A stretch of 64,000 bases of DNA from Hoplostethus atlanticus. Lineage: Eukaryota; Chordata; Actinopteri; Trachichthyiformes; Trachichthyidae. Of this stretch, positions 13,323 through 27,025 are shown in pieces. Position 1 is the stretch's first letter. Every line of letters begins with the position of its first letter. The notes under the pieces were generated by a model. That model did not search any database. It saw only the letters and a list, made by a program, of their open reading frames with translations, and was not told the origin of the DNA. The DNA lies in contig JAXDDX010000122.1 in NCBI GenBank assembly GCA_034670405.1, positions 372,001 to 436,000 of the forward strand, read 5' to 3'. Position numbers and translations under genes: made by a program.

Positions 13323-15187
13323 AAAGAGCAGCCTCTGATCTCCCAGCGCTCCAGCTAATTCTGCGGGAAACGCTGCTGCCGAACGGGTTAGCAGCTTCAG
13401 TGAGGGAGGACGGCCATGGTGGTGGTGTCAGGGTTAAGCCAGGCGGTGTGCGATCTTCTCACTGTAGATACACACAGCTCCACGGAAGGGGGGGGGGGGG
13501 GGTGTTATGCATAACGGTATGGAAAGGGGGATGGTACGCAATCTGTTCATGTGTGTGTGTGTGTGTCATTTGTCACAGCGCTGTGACAAACTGTGTCTGG
13601 CGAGGGGTTGTGGTCTTCCGGAGGCCGGCGAGCCAGGAGATGTGATTTAGGAAGAGAGGGACGTGGCGGTGGCAGTCCACACCCCCTCCCCCCTCCTCCC
13701 CAGGGCAATCAATTACCCCTGCACTCCAAGCAAATTACTGCTAGCATGAGCAGATACATCCAAATGATGCATCGGACAAGAGGCCATGAAAATAGATGGG
13801 TTTTTAATACCCACAAAGGGGGCGGAGGGAATCCACCCTGCGGAGGGACTCTATCTCATCATAATGTAGTGGCTGCGATAACTACTTCTGACTCCCCAAT
13901 GACAAATATCTATTCTATAATATATATGGTATATATGGTTTGCAAAGTGGGGGTCCTTGAACGGGGTGCCCCATGTAAAAACACTTCCATCACTTCCATG
14001 ATCTAAAAAAAAATTCTTCCTTTCTGTGTTTCTTTTTTTAAAGGGGTGAACAGTCCAAATTCCATGACCAGTGGAAACGCTCCCTGAAAGGGTTCCAGGA
14101 GTCCTTGAGGGGTTTCCAGGGGGTAGCCAGCAAAATGAGGAATAGTTTTATCTGAATAGAATATAGTTTACTAGAAAATGAATGACTATTGTAATCCTAG
14201 ATTTCACACTCATCTCTATGATCTCAGTTCTACAATTCAGTACTAAATCAAAGACTAAAATCCTCTTTTTTTGAGATCACTGGTACAAAATCTTTACAAC
14301 TGGGTGTCCGTTGTCTAATATGCCTCTACTACTTGAAACACATTTGAGAACCCCCAGCTTGAGCTTAGTGTATTCAATGCACGGAAAAAAAGTTCCCCCA
14401 GCCAGTATCTCGGGGCCTTTAGGGAGCGATGTGGAGCCTCGTTGCAGTGGATGAAGGGTCATTGAGCGGAGATCAGCGGCACTGTCAAATAACCACTCTT
14501 CACACTGTCACACTCGTGTCCCATGGCTCTCTGCGACACTCATCCACTCCTCATTTAGTCAATGAGCAATGTCCCACCCTCTTCTCTTTTTTTCCCTCCT
14601 CTTTATTTCTTTTGTCACTGCCAATCGCTTTTTTTTTCTGCTCTGCTGCTTTGGCGGGATGTTGTGTGGCGGCAGTGGCAGCAGGCGTGGACGGGCGGTG
14701 CCGTTTTGGAGAAGCTGCCGGCCGGCCATCTGTGCGCTGCCGGCTCGGCGCGGGCATCTCGGCGGAGCAAACAGATGCGGCGGTAAATAAACACGATCGA
14801 TCTGGTGGCGCGCGGTGCGGCTGGTTTTTCCACGGCACTTAACACGGCAGCTCCTAACGCTATCCAGGTGGGTATTGAGGAGCGGTGATAATTCTCCGCT
14901 GCCGCCAGAGCGCTGAGTTTAACCTAATGGTCCTGGTGGGGCGGAGGGGCTGTCAGATGGGACACCTGCACTGTGAAAATATGACCTTGCTGCAGGGGGG
15001 GGCGATGGCAGTACAAACTCAACCCACAGCCAGAGTGGGAAGCTTCCCAACAAACGCAAAATGGGCTGGAGTTACTCACTATGGGCAGGGTGTTTGCTGT
15101 GTGTGTGTGTGTGTGTGTGAAAGAGAGAAAGAAACTCAGAGCCATGGCTGTAATGTCACTGAATGGGTCATTAGCAGGTCTTTGCTC

Positions 15188-15597
15188 TAGGGTTAGACCA
15201 ACACATCAGGCCGATATTGGCCTTTTATTAAACATCAGATATCGGCCAGTCCCTCCAGTGGTTCCTCCCTGGCCACAGCTAGTGAATGCTTTTCTTATTA
15301 TTTTTTATATCATCTGTCTGACCAGAGAAATCACTCTAGTGTGGTGTGGGAGGATTTTACTCAACAGCTTCAGGGGTGTCAGTCTGTAAAACCTGTAATG
15401 AAACCTGAAGGAGCTGCTGACCCACCTTCATCACTATGGCTTTGGGTTTTAGTGCCCCATGGTGGTCTAAATACTGTTTGAGGCTTTTACAAATTTGAGT
15501 TTTCTGAATATTGGCACAAAATATCACCGGCAGCTTGAATACAAATCTCTGCATTGGTTATCGGCCTTTCAAAAACCCATATTGGTCTGAGTCTGCC
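15188..15597 (+). repeat. Family A dispersed TIR repeat, copy 3
   Basis: A nearly full copy. It starts TAGGGTTAGACCAACACATC, has GATATTGGCCTTTTATTAAA, then GGTTTTAGTGCCCCATGGTG and CTAAATACTG, and ends near AAACCCATATTGGTCTGAG. The two ends are inverse to each other. Confidence 0.7.
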
Positions 15598-15656
15598 TCG
15601 CTCCATGCCATTCACATGACTTCACTTATTGGCCAAGACCCGTGGAACAGGACAAA

Positions 15657-15682
15657 ACACACACACACACACACACACACAC
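15657..15682. repeat. (AC)13 microsatellite
   Basis: A perfect 26 bp AC run directly downstream of family A copy 3. Confidence 0.95.
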
Positions 15683-17391
15683 GGCTATTAAAGGACACAG
15701 GGTACATCTCTAAACAAACCACCTCCTCCTCCTCTGCGGTTTCACCGGATTCATTTTGGATCGCATCAGTACTCATGAGTCTACGAGCCTCATGATTGCT
15801 TACGACCGAAAAGATACGGGGAGATAACTTGTGTAAAGACGCATTCAGGCACACACCTGCTGGTGCAGCACACACACACAAAACAATCCCTCCTTTGTGT
15901 TCCACCCTAAGCAGCAGCTCCGTTATCTCCAGAGGCACATGATAGCACGAGTCTCTCCAGTGTGCAAAAAGCAGAGCTTCCCTTCCATCTTCTGACTCTC
16001 GGGCCTCACACTGAGCTTTCAACGCCTACCCTCCTCCCCAGAACTCCACGCCACACCACCACACAAGGCGCCTTGCAACGGTTACCACTTACTACTGCAT
16101 CTAAAAATGTGGCGATAACTTGAACGTCATATATTAAGGATATCACGTATTAACAACATATGGTATGAACGATATATATTATCAGAAGAGTCTATTTTGT
16201 TCTGGGGAAGGAGCCATGTTTCCATGCTCGCGTTCATTGTCTCCGTTGCCATGGACACGATTGCGTTTCCAAGGCAACGTGTTGTTGAGCGGATAAAGGT
16301 AACAGAACAATTTAGCTGTTTAACCTCTCATTCTGGGCGCAATTCGAAAGTGGGCTCTAAAAGACGGAAAGAGCAATTAGTCGAAGATTATTTATTAAAA
16401 AACAAAACAAGATTACAAGAGAAAAAACAAGATTATTAAAAGAATAATTGTTTGAAAATGTCAGGCAAACAAACATGAACACGTGAAAAGACTCATTGAC
16501 TACCTGACCATGAGTATTGAAAGTATTAGCGGTAATATTTCAACATTTTCCATCTCATTCACCTCTACATCTAGACATCTAGAATCACGTCTTCTATTAG
16601 ATCCATCTTTGGGCTCAGATCAACCCAATCAGTGGTAATGTTGAATAGTGATCAACTAGATTCCAGTAATCACAAGGCTATTGTGGATGAGATTTTCAAG
16701 ATTCGTATAATTGCACAGTTTGTTACAGAACTTGAGGCTTTTGATGAAATTCAAATAGAAAATTCACCCAAAATTAGAATGTCTATTTCAGTATATTACA
16801 ACCAAATTGACGGTTGTAGTTACTTCATTCAATTTAGAGAATGTGTCACTGATAATATTTTCCGTTCTCGTCCGTCCTGTCGCTTTGTTTACTTCCACCG
16901 TAGCGAGTAGCACTGGCTGATACGACACGTGACATCATTCACTTCCTCTCTGGCCAGAGGTGATTGGCGTCCAACCCTCTGGGTAGGAGGGTGCCCGGTG
17001 CCCTGCTTCCATAAGGATGCAACTACACCAAATGTGGGTCAAAATTGGCTGTGACAGGTAAATCTGTCAACTCTACCGGGTGCTTTGGCAGGTTAGGATT
17101 TCTGAAGTTGTGAACATTTAATTGGAAGTGGCAAGCAGGCAAGAAGAACAACATACTACAATGCCAAGTCAAGATGGATTTACACTGTGGAGGAGTCTAA
17201 AATCAATTATTTTGTGGCTGAGATGAGCAACCTTGGAGAATATTAAATTGTTGATGGGAGTAATAAAGGTAATATACCGACATAATGAAGCGTATTGTTT
17301 TACCAAGGTTGCCAACTCGCACATATTTGGCAACACTTTCAGTTTCAAAACTGTTTTGACCATAACTCTGACTCCAGATGAGTTTCCTCAG

Positions 17392-17719
17392 GAGAAACAG
17401 AGAAGTCCAGAGGAGGAGATAGAAAGAGAGGGATATGGAGGAGAAACAGAGACGTCCAGGGGAGGGGAGGAGATGGAAAGAGAGGGAGGTGGATGAGAAA
17501 CAGAGAAGTCCAGAGAAGGAGATGGAAAGAGAGGGAGATGGAGATGGATGAGAAACAGAGAAGTCCTGGGGAGGAGAAGAAAAGAGAGGGAGGTGGAAGA
17601 GAAACAGACAGGCCCAGAGGAGGAGAAGGAAAGAGAGGGAGGTGGAGGAGAAACAGAGAGGTCCAGAGGAAGAGATGGAGGAGAAACAGAGAAGTCCAGA
17701 GGAAAAGGAAGGAGATGCC
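17392..17719. repeat. Polypurine minisatellite, about seven units
   Basis: Units of about 33-55 bp begin GAGAAACAGAGAAGTCCAGA and continue with GGAGATGGAAAGAGAGGGAGG-type purine runs. The strand is almost pure purine, so both strands stay open over a few hundred bases. The frames are low-complexity (Glu/Arg- or Leu/Phe/Ser-rich) and not protein-like. Confidence 0.9.
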
Positions 17720-18415
17720 AGAGATATGGAGCAGCAGAGGAGAAAGGAGTTTTTTAAGTTCTTCCTGATGTTTAAATTCTAGTAAAACAATATACATAAT
17801 GTAAATGAGTACTATGTAATTCCCAGCAGCTCAGGTGAGATGTTTCAATTATTGTACATTAGAGGGATGACATGAAACTCTCACTCCAGCAACCTGGTTA
17901 TAGGCTGTAATCAATTACTAACAAACACTTTGGCTAGTGAACAGTAGACGAGGGAGCAGGACATTAAGGACACGACTCCATCACTTCCACCCATGGATAC
18001 AGGGAAGGGAATTGTCCCCTTTCTCATCAGCCACCCAGTGGGGGCGAGGGGAGGGGGGTTAGCCCAAGGATATCAAGACATCATCTTCTCCATGACTCCA
18101 CTGTTGAGGTGTAAAACAGCATCAGAGAATGAAATGCCCCCCCACCCCCATCCCACAACCCGCATGAGGCTAATGGAGCATGAAGTGAGCCATAAGTGCT
18201 GATGCAATCAAAGGATGCCAATAACCTGTGAAATGCAAACTGTTCCTATGGATAACAAAGGAGCAGAGCACCTTGTCTCTGTTTCTCCGAGTACAGGGTG
18301 TCCGAAAAGTCTGACGTCATGGGGATGAGTAATATTTCATTGTTTGTCAAAACTCTCAATTGAAACACAGGATAATATTTGGCAAATGGAAAACTGAAAT
18401 ATCAGTCCAACCCTA

Positions 18416-18613
<198 letters not shown>

Positions 18614-19322
18614 TTAAAGAGCAGTCAGGAGAAAGGAGGACACATTTTAGTCTTTTCCTTTGCAAAACATTGTACGGTACCCCCCTCACGCCGACCTCAT
18701 TTCGCCTCTAATCCTCTGTAGCGCCATTGAAAATCTCCTGTCACTGGATATCATAATGTCACAACATTCAACATAACAATAGTGGTAGTGGTATAGTGGT
18801 AGAAGTTTTGTCTTTCCGTTGCCACAAGGGCTGAGAGAAAGAAAGAGACAGTAAAGCCCCTATCGGGAACGCTGGAGTTTCAAATGCCAGATTTAAGCTC
18901 AGAGACAGGGGTCCTGGCGGGTACAGGAGCTCTGCAGTCAGTGAAGAACTGACTGTATCAAACAGTGCCGGTGCAGTGTGGCGGATGAGGTGGGGAATAC
19001 TGGGCCTGTCTTTGACAAGGTGACATTGAGCCTCGTGAAGCTTCTCTGGAAGACCAAAGCCACTCGGTTCTATTGATCTGTTTTCATTCAAACGAACCCT
19101 TTCATTGGAATTCAGTGCTACAGGTCTCTCTCGGACTTCTCGGACATCGGACACTGAATGATTCGCGAACCGTTCAGTCTCTATCGGACTTCTCGGACAT
19201 CGGACTACTCGCGAGCCGAGAGAGCAGATCCAGCGGTTCACGTCCGATGAACGAGAGAGACTACTTCCACGTACCCACCGGATCAAGGACCCATATTGGA
19301 TCGTGAAAAAGGCCAATGTAAT

Positions 19323-19460
19323 AATCAGGGTGCCCCCAGGATTCTCCAAGTTAAATTTAAGACTTTTTAAGACCTTTTTAATACCACTTAGAATGAAATT
19401 TAATGCCAACTTCACGGCCATACGGGCAAAAGTATGAAGGATATAATGGAAAATCAGTAT
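19323..19460. repeat. Dispersed repeat fragment with TTTAAGAC motif
   Basis: The sequence AGGGTGCCCCCAGGATTCTC, followed by TTAAATTTAAGACTTTTTAA and GACCTTTTTAAT, is of a type seen repeatedly in fish genomes. It is preceded by a stretch (19125-19215) in which CGGACTTCTCGGACATCGGA occurs twice. Family not identified. Confidence 0.4.
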
Positions 19461-20485
19461 GGATTTTAAGCCCTAGAAAATAATTATTTACCAAGTATTG
19501 AATTTAATAGAACACATGATCACATGATCAGCGACAAAAACGCTCGGCGCTGGCATTCATTTCCTATTTGGCAAGTGTCGCCGCCGAACCTAGCGTCGCC
19601 GCCGCCCTCGGCGTTCTGCGCCCTGGGCACAGACATTGGGAGACCCCCTGGAGCTGCGCTCAAAGTTCAACTATATTCAACTTTGACCTTCGCGACGCGC
19701 AACCAATCACTGGAATCTAATAGCTCTTAGTTTGCTATTGATTAGTGATCGGGTTAGAGATAGAGAGCAGTGGGAAAGAGAGGCGTTTGATATCATATCA
19801 TTTCATATTGCGAAGCGAGAGTCTTGGCCGTTTTTTTTTCACCTCGATATTAATTTGCCGTTGCTCTGGGGTCTTTTGCAATGATCGTCCATCATCCGGG
19901 CCCCTTTGCGTGTGTTTGCAAGCGTTTGCCTCTGTGCCTGAGGAGCTTCTGTCAGAGCGAGGGGGGAGGTAGGGGGGGTTAAAATTCCATTTACCATAGC
20001 CGCCTGTGACTGATGGGACCTTGCCTTTTCATTAGTGGAGCAGGATGCATGATGGGTAACAGATTAGATCACAGGACTGAAACGGCTGACTCTGTAGCCC
20101 ATCTCGCCTCGGCCGCGAGCATCTGTCAAACCGCCGTGCCGCCCCCCTTCGGTAGCGCAGATACCGGCCAAACCAGCTGATCGTGTCTCAGGCCTTGGCG
20201 GCACATGACCGGTCCGAGGTCACCTCCCGTCGCGCGGTATTATTCATTTTCTTAATAGAGGCCTTTATCCTGGCTGATGTAAGCTGAGTGAGTTCTCAGA
20301 CATTACCTCCGAGGTCTGATTGATGAGCGTGGAACTGGCCCGCTCTACCGTCGCCTCCCATATCAGTGTGTTCAGGTTGGGTGCAGAACCCAAGGCTATT
20401 GTGGCACTTACGGCATTCAAACCTGCGAGCATGGTCAGGTCAGCCAGCCTTGGAAATATATGTGTGTGTGGGTAAAAGCTGTACA

Positions 20486-20514
20486 GTGTGTGTATGTGTG
20501 TGTGTGTGTGTGTG
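20486..20514. repeat. GT microsatellite
   Basis: GTGTGTGTAT followed by an uninterrupted GT run. Confidence 0.9.
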
Positions 20515-21416
20515 CGGTGGGGAGGTGGAGGTGCAACAGTATCTGTTTTGCATTTATTGCATTCTGCTTCTAAAGGCCGATTAGCATTTTGTCAGCTTTA
20601 GCGATTCGTGGAAGGTTTGCTGAGAATTCAAGGCTAGAGTTGTGATGAATTTAAAGTTTCCTCATCCATATTATATATACCATTATATATATTATATAGT
20701 TTAACTTTTATATAGCAGGCACCATGCTCTTTTCCAGCTTCACATTCAAGCTCCACGCATTCACACCTGGGAGCCGCCCAGTACAACAACGGTCATCTGC
20801 TGTTGGCATTTTCCCAACAGGTCTGGGGATTCACTTTCCAGTAATAATGTGTATAGAAAGGGCTGTTCGTGCAACACTGTGTATCTCCAGCCATTTCTCA
20901 GCGGCGGCAGCGGAACAGATGCCGTGACTCATCGGGGAGCTTCATCTCCATGAGCCTCCAGGGAAACACCATCACTGTCTTGAGATGACACCGGGACACA
21001 CACACACACAATCATCGCATCTGCTCCTTTTTCCCTCCTCCTCTCTCCTCCTTGTCGTCGTCGCAACATCTGTTTTCCCCTCCATTCGTCCTCTCCGTCT
21101 TTCTTAAACCCTCGTCTTTTCTCCCTCTCCCCTCTTCATCTCTTCGTTTCCTGCCGTCACCACGGGACAGAAGTGTTGACCCGAGACCGTGGCGTCGCTG
21201 TGATATTTCCCAGCTCTTGTCCTGCGGGTTTACTCATTTGAAGCTTATAAATGTGCGACCAAAGGACACCCTTGAGCTGAGCGTTGTACAAAGGTGTTTA
21301 CCTAGGCACAGTGCGGCGGGGGGCTGTCTGGCTAAATAAATGATAGGATCATAGGTTTTTTTTTTGCTGTGGGTATGTACAAGGATTCAGTGTTTTATTC
21401 TAGGCAGGATAGAACA

Positions 21417-21689
21417 GCCTCTGAAACAGCATTCAGACCACGGAACACTAAAACTCATTTGAAACTCATATTATTAATAACAATAATCATATATTCATCC
21501 ATACTTGTGTGGAACCCAATCAAAATGTTGTTAGAGTCAATTCAGGTTAAGGGCTTTCCATAGGCAAGTATTGATCAATTCTACAATAAATATGAAATCA
21601 ATCTAACTGCATCATATCAGAGGTGAAACCGTGAGTGAGTTTTAATAAAAGGCCAATATCAGCCGAATTGTTATATCAGTCTGACCCTA
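21417..21689 (-). repeat. Family A dispersed TIR repeat, copy 4 (diverged)
   Basis: Inverted and decayed copy: CAGACCACGGAACACTAAAA at one side, ATCATATCAGAGGTGAAAC inside, then AATAAAAGGCCAATATCAGC and a final ATATCAGTCTGACCCTAG. Confidence 0.5.
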
Positions 21690-24616
21690 GAACAGTTTCC
21701 CCACCTTTTTAGGCTGACTTAAATATCCATAAGGTCCTTTAAGAAATAAAAGATTCAATTCATTGTTTTTTGTTTGTTTGCATTGGTGACTGTTTGACTT
21801 GCTGATGATCGCTGACCTGAGGTCATAGCTTACCCGCCTTTTTATTTTCCGCTACATGCTCGCACTTACAACTCTCTCCACGCTGCGCTGTAGATAAGGC
21901 CATGTTGAGATGTAATGTAGGGGCATCAGGGGACATCAGCCCCGGGCCACCTGGGAGACGAGGCCACTTCCCCCCGGACTGATAAACTGCACCTTAACCG
22001 AGATCATTATCCACCATCTTGTTATCTTAATGGGCCGGGGATAGGGTGTCACAGCGGCGGCCCCGGCATCTTAGGCCTTCTCATTTACAGATTAAAAAAC
22101 GAAAGTGCCGCCCATTAATTATTTAGCCACAATCCAACCCCTTGTCCGCCCAGCCTCCTCCTCTTTCTCGTTCCCTCCCTCCCTCCCTCTCTCTCCCCCT
22201 CTCTCTCTGTCTCTCTGCCGTCGGACTGGTCGTCCGGCTCACTCGCCCCGGCCCCCGTCGACCCCGCAGCGGCGTTTTGTGTTGCCTGAGCATTCACCGC
22301 GGCCGAGGGGAGAGGCAAGAGCGGTGGATTAGCTTTCGCTCTTAATCGTGTCGACATCTTATCACCGCCGTGGAAAGTAGAGAGGACACTGGAGACCCTA
22401 GGGGGTTCCAGAAAAATGAGGAGGAGAAGTAGAGTAGAGGAGGGGCGGGGGGTATTTATCCAGCCCAAGCTATTACTTACACCTGCAGTTCATTGGAGAG
22501 ACAGGACAGAGATCAGGGAAGGGGGGGGGCTATGGGCGAAAGGACAAGTTGAGGGAGACGGAGGGAGGAGGTGAGGTGTTGTTTCAGGAAACAGGGCAGA
22601 AGCTTGGTGCTGATGTTGTCATGTGAAAACCGCGTAACTCCAATTTAGTTGATTTTCATGTTTTAAAGACACACCGTGTAACTTTTTCATCTGATACTAG
22701 GTTATTAGTGACATTTTCATTGCTGTCAATCATTACTAGCAGTATTACTACTGGCTGTGGACGTGAATTCAGTTACCGTATTGGTTAACTGTTTCTGCAG
22801 ATCGTTGACAGGGAAGAATTGATGGGAATTGGAGGCAAAAACCACTGAATACGTACCACTCGTGGCCACTGGGTAAACTGCAACACTTCAGCTTTAACTT
22901 GAACTGCAGGATTACATTGTTGCTCTATGGGTTGAGAAACACTCGGTGTTCATGAAACCTTTCTGAAAACCCATTGGATAAACTAAACAATGCACAGTAG
23001 TCAAACTAGTCCCCGAAAACCTGACAATTTGGAGATACAAGGTTTTCCTGTGACTGATTTTTTTAAATCTTTCTAAATATTGCATCTTTTCTAGTTTCTG
23101 CCAAATTTGGACATTTTGGAGATCCGAGGTTTTCAACCAGGACAGCAGTGACGTGGTTCACCTGTTGGGTTGGGCGCCATTGAGAATGTGGAACAACAAG
23201 ACAAGAAAGGAACCGGGCACGCACAAAGCCCTGCTTTGTTGCTGTGGCGAATGTGAAACCTCAATAGATAAGACACAAACAGGAACGGCCCCACAGAGCC
23301 ACAGTCAACAGCTACAAGACGGATAATAGGAGCCAACTCTCCTAGACCCCCACTCTTCTCCATTTTTCTCTTTTTCCCCTCCTCTCTACACCCCCCCCCA
23401 CCGAAAACAAGCGAGACAGAAACCCAATCAGTGCTTATCTGTGCTGCCGAGCACCTGAAGTGCACAGATGGGCCGAGAGATAGAGATAGAAAGGCGAAAC
23501 AAGAGAGAAAAGTAGACGGGGAGAGGGCCAAAAAAAAAAAAACAGGGAGAAAACAAGAAGAAGAAAAAAAAGGAGAGATAGACCATCAGAGGCCTCATAG
23601 AGGAGCTGTGTGACTCATCCACCCTGCTCTGAATAGCTCCAGAGACAGAGTGAGTGAGACACTGAGCGGGAGGCATAAAAGAGACGACGGAGGAGAGAAT
23701 GAGAAGGTTTCGGATCACCCAGCCGTCCACAAACGTCCCACTGTGGCCCTATTCTTCGGGTTGCCACTCGCCATTCAGCGCTCGTCTTTTGGCCCCAGAC
23801 CCAGCGGGGCCCCCCGGGGCAATCAGCAGCCATCTTCAGCTCCCGCCCTCTCGGATGGGAGTCCTCCATTCTGCTGTCACACACACGCAGACACAGCCTG
23901 GGATGTGTTGCTGACCTGTCCCATCCAGCACAGCTAGGCCTCCTAACTAGAGTGACAGCTGTCTGTGTGTGTGTGCGTGTGTGTACCTTTATCCTTGCGA
24001 GGTCCTCACAAGTACAGAAAAATTAGGAATATCAGGAGGCTCTGCCCCCAAAATCTATAGACCAATACTTTGGCTGGAAGTGGTTGCAAAAAGACCAGTG
24101 GGAATAATATTGAGACTGGCATACACTCTGATCAACTTTACTATTAGGGAGCCAAAAACGATATATAAAAATGTTGCATTGAAATTGAGAACTTAATTTT
24201 AATTTATTTAATTTTAATTTTATTATACCATCAGAAAAAAAGAATAATTTGAATCAAACAGTAGGTACTGTAACTACTACAAGGACATTTGTATATGGAG
24301 ATAGGCAATTAGGCAACATGTCGGTCTAGGATATATGGCATTAAGACGTAAACTCAAATTCAGGTGGAAGCATTAACACAGGTCCAAGACTGTCAAAAAA
24401 GTATCTAGGCTTTGAATTAAATTTAAAGACCTAACTGACATTTATATCTGCCTCAACAAAACACCAGACCATCAACCTGAAAGCTAATGGTATGTTATGT
24501 ATCATAGGCAAGAGTCGGGTCGGTAGTACACAACAATCGCTGACCAAATACACATACTTATATGCATCTAATGACTTGTACGCCTTGAGTTTTTCATATG
24601 CGTACGCATATATATA

Positions 24617-25261
24617 TTGTTTAGCCTAGTTTTGCTCTTTCTCCTTGTTGTTAAGTGCCTTGGGTACTGTGAAAATAATAATAATATAATTCTATTATGC
24701 TGGAGACACCATCGGCTCAGCCCAGGAACACCCCCAGGCCCAGGCCAACTCCAGCTACCGCCAACACCATCTCCACCATCATCAGCACCGACAACAGAGG
24801 CACCTCCACCATGCCCCCCAGCAGTGGCCGAGGGCTGCAGCTTCCCATCCCCAGGTACCTCAACTTCAACTTTGTCCATTTGTATGTTGGCACAAAGTGC
24901 TTTATGGAGTGGGATCTCATCTTTGTCACCTCAGCTATCTTCGATGCGTTTGGACGCAGGCTGCCAGGGCTATGGAAGATAACCGTATACAATGGCGTCA
25001 AGAAGCGGCTCACGTCGGTGCTGTGCTGCATGTATTATTGGATGGCCAATGACCCGACCAGAACCCGCTACAAATAAAAAAGCCAGTGTGTGAAGGGGAG
25101 CGGGGGGTTCATCCCCACTGGCTGGATTTGTGGCGAAGGCGTTGTCAGAGGTCGGCTGACCAAGTCCAGTTTGGATCGAGCTCCACCGAAAAACAAAAGG
25201 CCACCTCTGAGAGCGCTGGAGACTCCCCTGCCACCAAGAGGAGAATGTACCTCTAACATCT
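24617..25261 (+). other. Unrecognised open-frame block, possibly retroelement- or retrocopy-derived
   Basis: A 127-codon open stretch (24697-25077) encodes a Pro/Thr-rich start (PRNTPRPRPTPATANT), then RYLNFNFVHLYVGTKC, FMEWDLIFVTSAIFDAF and a basic tail before a stop at 25075-25077. A different frame a little further on reads FGSSSTEKQKATSESAGDSP, ATKRRMYL and stop. Base composition shifts to GC-rich CCA/CAGC codons compared with the AT-rich flanks. I do not recognise the protein. It could be a decayed retroelement or processed-gene piece that has lost its frame. No splice context links it to rarb. Confidence 0.3.
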
Positions 25262-25312
25262 AAGATCTGGCCTTGAGCAACATCTGAGAGCCAAGGCAAA
25301 ACACCAAATCAA

Positions 25313-25596
25313 ATCACATTTTATTTGTATAGTGTTACAGTCTCAAAGGGCTTCACAGTGCCCAAAGTGTGAAAACAATAAATGGTTAGTACACGACATC
25401 CCCCAAAGTAGGTGGTTCCAGGACTGGCCTCTTTAGCCACACCAAGATCCACCTTAAAGACACACACATAGGATGCCAGGTTGATCCTCCTCTCCACCTC
25501 AAAGGGTCCGATGTGCCTAGGTTCTAGGTTGTCTCCCATGAAGAATGCCAAACCTTGTCCCCAGGTTGGTAGGGCACTGCGGGTCTCCTCTTGGCG
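25313..25596 (-). mobile_element. Retroelement fragment, integrase C-terminus-like
   Basis: On the minus strand the frame contains NLEPRHIGPFEVERRINLAS, which resembles the R-(F/Y)-IGPF-x(3)-R-x-INP motif after the integrase core of Ty3/gypsy polyproteins. It runs into non-coding sequence ending in an ACAAATAAAATTTGATTTGA-like tail (25313-25335, minus strand), a common 3' end of fish retroelements. It is a short, decayed piece without intact domains, probably cut on its other side by a hAT end at 25597. Confidence 0.4.
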
Positions 25597-25680
25597 TAGG
25601 GATGGGCGGTATACCGGTTTCGTCACCGTCATTGGTGTCACATTCTGTCACGACATGGATTTTGCAATACCGTGATAAAT
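25597..25680 (+). mobile_element. Single terminus of a hAT-like element
   Basis: It starts TAGGGATGGGCGGTATACCG, one base different from the TIR of the hAT element at 38100-39277 over the first 16 bases. No matching right end was found nearby, so the element is truncated. Confidence 0.5.
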
Positions 25681-26985
25681 GTTTTAGCATATTAAAAATA
25701 ATAATAAAGCGTTAGTTTTCTTCATAAGTTCAGTATTGGTCTGAATACGTGTCTTTATTTTGTTGCAAAGAAAACATAAAACATATTCAGCATTGTCTGC
25801 TATATTGCCTGGGAGTGGATGGCAGGAGCGGACGGCGGGAATGGACACCGCGAACGGACGGCGGCGGGAACAGACAGCGGGAACAAATTTTCAATATGTC
25901 TTACAGACATGGAACAGACCTGACAGAAAAGGACACAGGGTGAGAGAGTGTGTATATAAGATTATCTGAGTGTGTGTATTTAATGTCTCTGTAGTTGTTT
26001 GCTTTACCATCATTACAACTCCATTCAACTAAGCAAGCAAGGACAGATCTGCTACACGGTACCAACTGAGATGTAAGCTTCACAATCATTCATCGACAAA
26101 GTCTGTCCTCCAATCCTTCTCTTTGCTTCTCATACATGAGGAGGAATAACAACGGGAGGGGACAGTGACATCAAGCTAGTTTGGGAGCTTGTAAAGCACT
26201 GAAGTGTGTTTTACAAGCAAGCTATGTAAACAGTATTGGAGTTCAGATCCTACAATTGCAACAAAAAAGCAAGCAAGCCAAGACAAATCCTGTTAAAATG
26301 AAAAGGTTAATTAACACTGGTATTGCAGCCAATCAGTCCAATATTTGACTTGAAAACCTATAGACACTAAGAGAATCTCAGAAAACGCAGTTTAATAAGC
26401 TTTTGCCATGAATTGCTTTTTTCACATAAGTTGTAACCTACTCCATTGTAGACATCTAAAAAATTGCCAGTTATAAGCATTATTGTTTTAAAAGAGTTGC
26501 TTTAAAAGCTTCTGTACATCCTTTCACATATGGAAAGACCTGAAATAAGAAAAAGCCTCCTTTTGTGTTATAAGGACACACAGTTTTGATTTTTTTTAAT
26601 AGCATGCTTATAGCCATGTAGAAGACATCTTCCACTGAGAATAACTTTTGAGGTGCAAGGTGACTTTGCTGGAGCCTTCAATAGAGCAGTCCTCTGGGAG
26701 AGCACTGTAGTGTACTATTCAAACTTCCAATTACAATAAAGTGTCAATGAGGTATTTAGGAGATGATGGGGTATATATAGACTACAGAACACCTGGATTA
26801 TGCTACACAAACTGAAGAATTTGAGAATTTGACTCAACTAACTTTGGTGGTCGTACGAACTTTAATCGTTTTAATGACAGAATTTTTCATTTAATTTAAT
26901 TTCATTCAAGATTAGAATTATTAGAATGAGGTTTATTAAGAGTTAAGCTTAAGCATGTAATGAGGGTTAGTATAGTATAGTATAG

Positions 26986-26987
<2 letters not shown>

Positions 26988-27025
<38 letters not shown>

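Noticed and set aside
16632..16910. A 92-codon ATG-started frame (VMLNSDQLDSSNHKAIVDEI)
   Set aside because: AT-rich intronic DNA, no recognisable family, no partner exon or splice context. Chance is sufficient.
17345..17797. A 150-codon Leu/Phe/Ser/Pro-rich frame on the minus strand
   Set aside because: It is the pyrimidine strand of the minisatellite and has no protein-like complexity.
18768..19421. A 217-codon open frame on the minus strand, the longest in the window
   Set aside because: It runs through a dispersed repeat with the TTTAAGACC motif and a short duplicated CGGACATCGGA stretch, lies inside rarb intron 3, and resembles no protein domain.
21812..21824. TGACCT-G-AGGTCA as a receptor site
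   Set aside because: It is an everted repeat with 1 bp spacing, not a spacing known for RAR/RXR.
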